Positions 4,943 to 10,212 of a stretch of DNA of 10,212 nucleotides are shown here, one piece after another (position 1 is the first letter of the stretch; every line of letters begins with the position of its first letter). The notes beneath the pieces were generated by a model that saw only the letters and a program-made list of their open reading frames with translations, did no database searches and was not told the origin of the DNA. The DNA is from Methanothrix sp. Lineage in GTDB: Archaea; Halobacteriota; Methanosarcinia; Methanotrichales; Methanotrichaceae. The stretch is taken from the NCBI GenBank assembly GCA_028688175.1, contig JAQTYS010000086.1, positions 1 to 10,212 on the forward strand. The letters are read 5' to 3'. A program made the position numbers and the translations under genes.

Positions 4943-7696
4943 ATGTCGATAATAAAACTCACAATAGATGATCAAATGGTAGAGGTCCCTCAGGGATCTA
5001 CCATTTTGGATGCAGCCCGTATGGCAGGATCTTATATACCAGCACTTTGCGACCACCCGGACCTCAAGCCCATCGGCTCTTGCAAGCTGTGTATTGTCTC
5101 GGTAAAAGGCCTGGATCGCTATCCTACTGCCTGCAATACCCTAGCAGAAGAGGGAATGGTGGTGCAGACCAAGACTGATGAGCTTCAGGAGATGAGACGA
5201 AATACCCTGGAGATGCTCCTGGCTCTCACCAATCATCCCACCAGCTGCCTTTTTTGCGATAGGAAAAATGAATGCGGTGATCTGCGCGAATGCATGCGCA
5301 AATTCCCGGTGACTGTGGGGTGCAAATATTGCCCCAAGAATGAAGAATGCGAACTGCAGGAGGCGGTGCGGTTCGTGGGACTGGAAAAAATCAGATACAA
5401 TATCACTTTTAAGAATATGCCGGTTCTAAGAGAGCCCTTCTTCGATCGCAATTACAGCCTCTGCATCATGTGCAGCCGCTGCGTGCGAACCTGTCAGGAG
5501 GTGCGCGGCGTGGGTGTGCTGTCCGGCAATCCCGATTTTCATCGCAATCATTGGATAGGGCCGCAGTCGTTGCAGGAGGCGGACTGCAAGTTTTGCGGAG
5601 CATGTGTGGATGCCTGCCCCACCGGCGCCCTCTATGTCCGCTCTGAGAAATGGCAAAAACCGGAGATTGCGGTCTCTACAATCTGTCCCTACTGCGGCGT
5701 AGGCTGTCGACTAAAGCTTGGTGTTAAAGAAGGCCGAGTTATATCCGTCCATCCGGACAGAGACGGCCCAGTTAATAAAGGGCAGGCTTGCGTTAAAGGC
5801 CACTTTGGCCTGGAAGAGATTGTTCATCATCCCGACCGTTTGACCACACCACTGATCAAACGCAACGGTAGACTTGAGGAAGCAAGCTGGGAAGAGGCAC
5901 TTAATCTGATCGCCGAGAGATTCACTGAAATTAAAAATAAATATGGTCCAGATTCACTGGGGGCTCTCTCCTCTTCCCGGTGCACCAATGAGGAGAACTA
6001 CTTGGTAGCGAAACTCGCTCGGGCAGCCTTTGGCACCAACAATGTGGACAACTGCGCCCGAGTCTGCCATGCCCCATCGGTCACTGGCCTTGCTGCCTGC
6101 TTTGGTAGCGGAGCTGCTACCAATTCGTTTGACCAGATCGAAGACGCGGATGTTATTTTCATTATCGGTTCCAATACCACGGAAGCTCACCCCATTGTCA
6201 GTCTGAAGATGATCAAGGCAGTCTCCAAGGGCGCAAAGATCATCGTGGCTGACCCCCGTAAGATCGAGCTGGTCGACCTGGCATCTATCTGGCTTAACCT
6301 CAAACCGGGAACAAATATCGCCCTGCTCAATGCAATGATGAATGTCATTCTGAGAGAGAGGCTGGAAGACCGTGACTTTATCTCCAATCGCACAGAGGGC
6401 TTCGAGGAGTTTCGTAAGGTGGTTATGGAGTATCCGCCAGAGCGCTCTGCCCAGATAACCGGCGTCTGCGAGGAAGATATCATTGAGGCCGCCCGACTCT
6501 ATGCCAAGGCGAAAAATGCAATGATCGTCTATAGCCTGGGAATTACCGAGCATATCACTGGAACTGCCAATGTCATGTCCCTGGGAAATCTGGCAATGCT
6601 AACCGGCAATGTGGGACGCGAAGCGACCGGGGTAATGCCGCTGCGCGGGCAGAATAATGTTCAGGGGGCCTGCGATATGGGGGCTCTACCCAATGTTCAT
6701 GTTGGTTACCAGCCGGTAGCGGACGGCAATATTCAGTCCAAATTCGAGCAAGCCTGGAAGGTCAAATTGCCGGCGACTCCCGGTCAGACCTCCACCCAGA
6801 TGCTAGATTGTGCAACCGATGGCAAAATCAAGGGGCTTTATATCCTGGGAGAAGACCCTGCCCAGACCGATCCTGACACCAATAAAGTCCGCGCTTCTCT
6901 TGAGTCCCTGGACTTCCTTGTCGTCCAGGAGATATTCCCCACAGAGACTACCAAATATGCGGATGTTATCCTGCCTGCGGCCAGCTTTGCGGAGTGCGAC
7001 GGAACCTTTACCAATGGCGAGCGGCGCATTCAAAGGGTAAACAAAGCCATCCCTCCCATTTGCGGCCTGGAGAACTGGCAGACAATCTGTCTTATTGCCC
7101 AAAAGATGGGCTATCCTATGAAATACAATCACCCCTCGGAGATCATGGAGGAGATTGCAGCTCTTGCACCGATGTTTGCAGGAGTAAGTTTCCCGCGGCT
7201 GGGAAGTAGAGGACTGCAGTGGCCCTGTCCATCTGTTGATCATCCGGGCACAGAGACGCTGCATGTGGATAAATTCAGCAGGGGCCTCGGCAAATTTAAC
7301 GCCGTGGAACACAAATACCCTGCCGAGCAGCCTGATGCAGATTATCCTCTGATTCTCACCACCGGCAGGAGGAGAGAGCATTACAACTGCGGCTCCATGA
7401 CAAGGCGCTCCAAGGGAATCATGTGGGTATGGCCGGAGGAAGCAATAGAGATCAGCCCGGCGGATGCAAGGGAGCTTGGGGTGGGAGACGGAGAGGAGGT
7501 TGTGGTCAGGTCAAAGCGGGGAGTAGTCCGCACAAAAGCAAGAGTTACCGACAAGTCCTCCCGCGGTGTTGCCTTTATGTCCTTCCACTACCCGGATGTT
7601 CTCACTAATCTTCTTACCAATGCCAGCCTTGATCCTCAGGCCAAGACGCCGGAGTATAAGGCATGCGCCATAAGGATAGAGAAGGTCACTTGCTGA
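4943..7696 (+). CDS. fdhA: formate dehydrogenase alpha subunit with NuoG-like N-terminus (Cys type)
   Basis: A full-length 917-residue catalytic subunit. In order: a 2Fe-2S ferredoxin domain (Cys36, 47, 50, 64); a NuoG-type His/Cys cluster site (His98, Cys102, 105, 111); a second, extra Cys set (Cys117, 127, 130, 136); a two-4Fe-4S ferredoxin domain (Cys174-184 and Cys215-225); the 4Fe-4S of the molybdopterin fold (CPYCGVGC, Cys248, 251, 255, and Cys283); then the Mo/W-bisPGD domains. The active site CARVCHAPS has Cys375 where E. coli FdhF has selenocysteine, followed by the conserved His376; Lys285 in ACVKGHFG is the conserved relay lysine. A C-terminal dinucleotide-binding domain starts near 780 (REHYNCGSMTRR about 808-819). 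It should interconvert formate and CO2 in the cytoplasm and route electrons through its cluster chain to an NAD(P)H- or ferredoxin-linked partner, not seen here. No signal peptide is present. Confidence 0.9.
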   Translation: MSIIKLTIDDQMVEVPQGSTILDAARMAGSYIPALCDHPDLKPIGSCKLCIVSVKGLDRYPTACNTLAEEGMVVQTKTDELQEMRRNTLEMLLALTNHPTSCLFCDRKNECGDLRECMRKFPVTVGCKYCPKNEECELQEAVRFVGLEKIRYNITFKNMPVLREPFFDRNYSLCIMCSRCVRTCQEVRGVGVLSGNPDFHRNHWIGPQSLQEADCKFCGACVDACPTGALYVRSEKWQKPEIAVSTICPYCGVGCRLKLGVKEGRVISVHPDRDGPVNKGQACVKGHFGLEEIVHHPDRLTTPLIKRNGRLEEASWEEALNLIAERFTEIKNKYGPDSLGALSSSRCTNEENYLVAKLARAAFGTNNVDNCARVCHAPSVTGLAACFGSGAATNSFDQIEDADVIFIIGSNTTEAHPIVSLKMIKAVSKGAKIIVADPRKIELVDLASIWLNLKPGTNIALLNAMMNVILRERLEDRDFISNRTEGFEEFRKVVMEYPPERSAQITGVCEEDIIEAARLYAKAKNAMIVYSLGITEHITGTANVMSLGNLAMLTGNVGREATGVMPLRGQNNVQGACDMGALPNVHVGYQPVADGNIQSKFEQAWKVKLPATPGQTSTQMLDCATDGKIKGLYILGEDPAQTDPDTNKVRASLESLDFLVVQEIFPTETTKYADVILPAASFAECDGTFTNGERRIQRVNKAIPPICGLENWQTICLIAQKMGYPMKYNHPSEIMEEIAALAPMFAGVSFPRLGSRGLQWPCPSVDHPGTETLHVDKFSRGLGKFNAVEHKYPAEQPDADYPLILTTGRRREHYNCGSMTRRSKGIMWVWPEEAIEISPADARELGVGDGEEVVVRSKRGVVRTKARVTDKSSRGVAFMSFHYPDVLTNLLTNASLDPQAKTPEYKACAIRIEKVTC

Positions 7697-7718
7697 AAAA
7701 AGTGGTCTGGTAAATTAA

Positions 7719-7733
7719 AACTTTTTCTTTTTC
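7719..7733 (+). terminator. oligo-T terminator of fdhA
   Basis: Two T5 runs separated by a single C (CTTTTTCTTTTTC) start about 25 bases after the fdhA stop codon. This is the usual form of an archaeal intrinsic terminator. No stable hairpin precedes it, and none is needed in archaea. Confidence 0.6.
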
Positions 7734-8134
7734 TGACAATATGCTCCTTTGATCAATGTGATAGTGAAGGGGATCAAATGGGTGGATTCACGACCCGTTG
7801 CCCAAGGATGCTTTCGGCTTCAGCCGCGAGAGGAATTGGGCGGTCCCGTAAGTTATTTATGCTCATAAATCCATCTCTGGATTGTGATTTCATGACTCTT
7901 AGACACTCCTCAACCGAGGAGTCAACAGTTTGGGCATGACTGAAACCACACACATGATCCAATCCCGAATAGGCAGCAATGCCTTAGCCGATATTATTTG
8001 CATTTGAGGCGACGGTTTGGTGAGGGTCGCCACAAGTAGAACCTTGTCAGGGCTTTGCAAGCCTGGTGTCAACCGGCCCATCGTAGCCCGACTTTTTGCG
8101 GAGCTACAAACTTCCAATGAGGGCGACACACATG

Positions 8135-8154
8135 CTCGCCAATTCATTGGCGAG
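8135..8154. repeat. 9-bp perfect inverted repeat upstream of the decarboxylase gene
   Basis: CTCGCCAAT and ATTGGCGAG flank a 2-base centre (TC). The dyad lies about 35 bases before the TATA-like box of the gene at 8228. It is compatible with an activator-type operator, a hairpin at the end of an upstream transcript, or the end of a degenerate mobile element. Confidence 0.45.
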
Positions 8155-8188
8155 TAGTTGACACCATAAAGCACTTAAACAAAAACAC

Positions 8189-8199
8189 CTATATAAAAA
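8189..8199 (+). promoter_or_regulatory. archaeal TATA box of the decarboxylase gene
   Basis: CTATATAAAAA is the best TATA box in the window. Transcription would be expected to start roughly 25 bases downstream, near 8218-8222, leaving a leader of under 12 bases. In that case GGTGGG at 8213-8218 would lie largely upstream of the transcript and the mRNA would be nearly leaderless. If transcription starts earlier, GGTGGG, nine bases before the ATG, is the ribosome binding site. Confidence 0.6.
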
Positions 8200-8227
8200 T
8201 TGATATGTCTAAGGTGGGTTTTCTATT

Positions 8228-9436
8228 ATGAAAATAATACTAAATTTAGCTGTTTTGTTTGCAGTGTTGACCATACCAACAGCATTTGGCGTATCGTCGG
8301 ACTCCTCGGAGACATCGCCAATTGCGGCGCTTAAGGACCTGTATGACAACGACCCGGAATTTCATGCTACTATGGATGAGGCGTTTGCCAATATGCAAGA
8401 TCCCAAGCCCAATACCGCAGATCTCTGGCCTAGCCCCAAAGCGGTAAATCCCTGGAAGGGCAAGAAATTCGATGACCTTCTCCAGTTCTTTAACGAATGG
8501 CTTCAATTAAAGCCGACGCCCAGCGGTGCACAGGACGAATTCAATTACATTGAAACATTCGCCTGGTTCTATTATGAGAACGAATTCGGCCAGAAGATCG
8601 TTGGCCAGGAACCTGGATTGAATTGGACCAGACAATTTGTTGAGGCCCGGCGCAAATTCTTGGAAAGCCCGCAGTCAAATGAGACCATTTCGCAGTGGAT
8701 GGATGATCCGTCGATTCATATGGAACAGTATATCATTCCGCCTGATGGGTTCAAGTCATTCAACCAGTTCTTTATTCGCGAGCTTTTGCCAGGCATGCGA
8801 ACGGTGGCCAGCCCTCTTGATGACTCTGTACTGGTCTCGCCGACCGATTGCGTACTGAATATGATCGAGCCGCTGACGCCAGACACAAAAATTCCCACAA
8901 AGCTAAACCAGAAGCTGAATGTCACGCAGCTTTTAAACGGATCAAAGTATGCCAAGTACTTCGAGAATGGCAGCGCTATTTCCTGCATACTGATGCCCAC
9001 CACCTATCATCATTATCATTCCGTGGTATCAGGCAAGGTAGTGGAGTCGAATGAGGATGTAAGCGGGGCATACTGGGGCATTAAGGACTTTGCCACCTTC
9101 TACAATGCCAGAAATTTCGGTTATGGTGCCAATTACAGCATATTCGAACAGTTCCGCCGCGGCTACCTGGTGATCAAGACAGAGGAATACGGCTATGTGG
9201 CGATGATTCCAGTCGGCCTGGATACCATTGGCTCAGTGGTATTCGAAGACGAGTTTGCTCATGTGTCCGACAGCAATCCCATGCCCGTTTACAAGGGTGA
9301 GAAGCTGGGCCACTTTGAATACGGCGGGTCCCTGGTGATTACATTGATCCAGCAGGGCATATCTTCTATCACTACCCCACAAGGCCAGCAGATAGGAATC
9401 TTTTCGCAATGCCAGGAATGTAAAGAAACGCCATGA
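8228..9436 (+). CDS. exported phosphatidylserine decarboxylase-family protein
   Basis: A 402-residue protein with a clear signal peptide (MKIILNLAVLFAVLTIPTAF, cleavage expected around residue 21). Residues about 75-160 resemble the PSDC N-terminal domain of fungal PSD-like decarboxylases (NPWKGKKFDDLLQFFNEWL, then FAWFYYENEFG). The decarboxylase core follows: FKSFNQFFIRELLPGMR (175-191), SPTDC with Asp207, and TYHHYHSVVSGKV with His261 and His264, ending in GGSL with Ser368. Asp, His and Ser match the self-cleaving triad; cleavage before Ser368 would create the pyruvoyl cofactor and a small 35-residue alpha chain. Six N-x-S/T sequons (Asn132, 151, 231, 237, 247, 302) fit an archaeal surface protein. 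At twice the size of cytoplasmic archaetidylserine decarboxylases and lying outside the cell, it may act on a different substrate, such as an amino acid, as in the PsiD branch. No operon partner is visible. Confidence 0.8.
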   Translation: MKIILNLAVLFAVLTIPTAFGVSSDSSETSPIAALKDLYDNDPEFHATMDEAFANMQDPKPNTADLWPSPKAVNPWKGKKFDDLLQFFNEWLQLKPTPSGAQDEFNYIETFAWFYYENEFGQKIVGQEPGLNWTRQFVEARRKFLESPQSNETISQWMDDPSIHMEQYIIPPDGFKSFNQFFIRELLPGMRTVASPLDDSVLVSPTDCVLNMIEPLTPDTKIPTKLNQKLNVTQLLNGSKYAKYFENGSAISCILMPTTYHHYHSVVSGKVVESNEDVSGAYWGIKDFATFYNARNFGYGANYSIFEQFRRGYLVIKTEEYGYVAMIPVGLDTIGSVVFEDEFAHVSDSNPMPVYKGEKLGHFEYGGSLVITLIQQGISSITTPQGQQIGIFSQCQECKETP

Positions 9437-9486
9437 TACCATACTGCTAACCGACAGGCAATGTTCTGAAAAGCTCAGGATATTGC

Positions 9487-9500
9487 TTTTAGTTTTTTTT
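9487..9500 (+). terminator. oligo-T terminator after the decarboxylase gene
   Basis: TTTTAG followed by eight T (9493-9500) lies about 50-64 bases after the stop at 9436. It is also about 80 bases before the next gene, so it should separate the two transcripts. Confidence 0.6.
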
Positions 9501-9524
9501 AAAATAGAAATATACTGTTATTTC

Positions 9525-9578
9525 AGAGTAATGTTCTAATACAATTAATCCACTACAATTCCCGGCGCGGTTGGGAAC
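9525..9578 (+). promoter_or_regulatory. fdhA leader, copy 2 of a repeated upstream element
   Basis: The 54 bases before ATG 9579 repeat the leader of the first fdhA. They share AGAG-N-AA (9525-9531), the identical 17-mer TTCTAATACAATTAATC (9534-9550) and the identical 13-mer CCGGCGCGGTTGG (9562-9574). The spacing differs by one base. Upstream of the element similarity vanishes. A TATA-like AAATATAC (9508-9515) lies 19 bases before the 17-mer, a different spacing from copy 1, so the shared block is probably more than a bare promoter. Confidence 0.65.
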
Positions 9579-10212
9579 ATGTTGGAAATTAGGCTGACCA
9601 TCGATGATAGAGAGGTAGTGGTCCAAGAGGGAGACACTATTCTCGAAGCTGCCCGAAAAGCGGGATCTTATGTACCATCACTTTGCGACCACCCTGACCT
9701 CAAGCCCATCGGTTCTTGCAAGCTTTGCATTGTATCCGTAAAAGGCCTGGATTACTATCCTACCGCCTGCAACACCCCGGCAAAAGAGGGAATGGTGGTG
9801 CAAACCAAGACAGAGGAGCTTCAGGAGATGAGACGAAATACCCTGGAGATGCTCCTGGCACTGACCAACCATCCTACCAGTTGCCTGTTTTGCGACCGGA
9901 AGAATGAATGCAGCGACCTGCGCGAATGCATGCGCAAGTTTCCCGTCACTGTGGGCTGCAAGTACTGCCCGAAGAACGAGGAGTGTGAGCTGCAACGGGC
10001 CGTGCAGTTTGTAGGACTGGAAAACATAAGATATCAAACCTCTTTTAAGAATATGCCTGTCTTGAGAGAACCATTCTTTGACCGTAATTACAGTCTCTGC
10101 ATCCTTTGCGGCCGCTGCGTGCGCGCTTGCCAGGAGGTGCGCGGCGAGGGGGTACTAGACAGCCATCCCGATTTTCATCGCATGCACTGGATAGGCCCGC
10201 AGTCATTGCAGG
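9579..10212 (+). CDS. fdhA: second fdhA paralogue, N-terminal 211 residues, cut by window edge
   Basis: An open frame runs from ATG 9579 to the window end with no stop. It aligns without a gap to residues 1-211 of the first FdhA, with 32 differences by hand count (about 85% identity). All cluster ligands visible in this part are kept: the 2Fe-2S cysteines (36, 47, 50, 64), His98 with Cys102, 105 and 111, the extra set Cys117, 127, 130, 136, and the first 4Fe-4S set (CILCGRCVRAC). Differences are uneven: 13 in residues 1-34, only 4 in residues 35-111, and 15 in 112-211. The start is supported by the conserved leader directly upstream. It is presumably a formate dehydrogenase isoenzyme, but its active-site residue (Cys or Sec) lies outside the window, and it cannot be excluded that the gene is truncated further on. 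Confidence 0.85.
   Translation, partial: MLEIRLTIDDREVVVQEGDTILEAARKAGSYVPSLCDHPDLKPIGSCKLCIVSVKGLDYYPTACNTPAKEGMVVQTKTEELQEMRRNTLEMLLALTNHPTSCLFCDRKNECSDLRECMRKFPVTVGCKYCPKNEECELQRAVQFVGLENIRYQTSFKNMPVLREPFFDRNYSLCILCGRCVRACQEVRGEGVLDSHPDFHRMHWIGPQSLQ

Larger units (their letters stand above)
7697..8188. other. gene-poor region with inverted repeats
   Basis: About half a kilobase without a recognised gene. Two perfect dyads stand out: ACTCCTC-AACC-GAGGAGT (7905-7922) and CTCGCCAAT-TC-ATTGGCGAG (8135-8154). A weaker pair, GTAGC/GCTAC, lies around 8085-8107. A 53-codon plus-strand ORF (7778-7939, beginning MGGFTTRCPRMLSASAARGI, with GGGG five bases before ATG) and longer minus-strand frames (7774-7962 and 7899-8174) have no recognisable domain and look like chance. 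The region could be the remains of a small mobile element or hold a structured RNA. I cannot assign it. Confidence 0.35.

Noticed and set aside
6053..6076. Selenocysteine at the FdhA active site
   Set aside because: The codon for residue 375 is TGC (Cys), not TGA, so the enzyme is the Cys type.
5954..6553. 199-residue minus-strand frame, and the 192-residue frame at 6803-7381
   Set aside because: Both lie wholly antisense within fdhA, whose domain matches are unambiguous across the region.
7899..8174. 91-residue minus-strand frame as a gene
   Set aside because: No recognisable domain or ribosome binding site, Ser/Pro/Leu-rich, and it contains the perfect dyad at 8135-8154. Likely chance.
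1..10212. CRISPR array, intact insertion sequence or integrase
   Set aside because: No regularly spaced direct repeats and no transposase or recombinase motif seen in any frame.

Overview
The window looks like chromosomal DNA from a methanogenic archaeon, most likely a Methanothrix (Methanosaeta)-like member of the Euryarchaeota. This rests on A/T-rich TATA-like boxes upstream of genes, oligo-T runs just after genes, purine-rich ribosome binding sites of the GGAGG/GAGGT type, several HicA/HicB small-protein modules, and a Cys-type formate dehydrogenase with a NuoG-like N-terminus beside a GltA/NfnB-like flavoprotein. The genus is inference from gene content, not from a marker gene.

Left part (1-1700), accessory in character: the N-terminus of an unrecognised minus-strand protein (1-200); an intergenic stretch with a strikingly GC-rich, highly foldable island (about 317-447); an intact hicB-hicA pair on the plus strand (508-982); and, facing it tail to tail, a decaying hicB-hicA-hicB run on the minus strand (990-1577). 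In that run hicA is cut to 26 codons, one hicB carries two apparent one-base frameshifts, and the other hicB seems to have lost its stop.

Middle part (1700-4942): a 14-helix MFS drug-type exporter (1860-3293), preceded by a perfect 8-bp inverted repeat and a possible 26-codon leader ORF ending on the exporter's ribosome binding site. It converges with a gltA/nfnB-like NADPH-dependent flavoprotein (3300-4706, minus), only six bases away.

Right part (4943-10212): a complete 917-residue FdhA with a NuoG-like multi-cluster N-terminus and a Mo/W-bisPGD catalytic domain (4943-7696). After a 530-base gene-poor stretch comes an exported phosphatidylserine-decarboxylase-family protein (8228-9436). 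Then the start of a second fdhA paralogue (9579 to the window end) aligns gap-free with the first at about 85% identity over 211 residues. The two fdhA genes also share a leader of about 53 bases, and the octamer GGCGCGGT in it recurs just ahead of gltA, which diverges from the first fdhA. A reasonable reading is a formate/CO2 redox module in which FdhA exchanges electrons through a chain of iron-sulfur clusters with NAD(P)H- or ferredoxin-linked partners, one of which may be the GltA/NfnB-like protein. The physical partners of FdhA are not visible here. No tRNA, rRNA, CRISPR array or intact insertion sequence was recognised.
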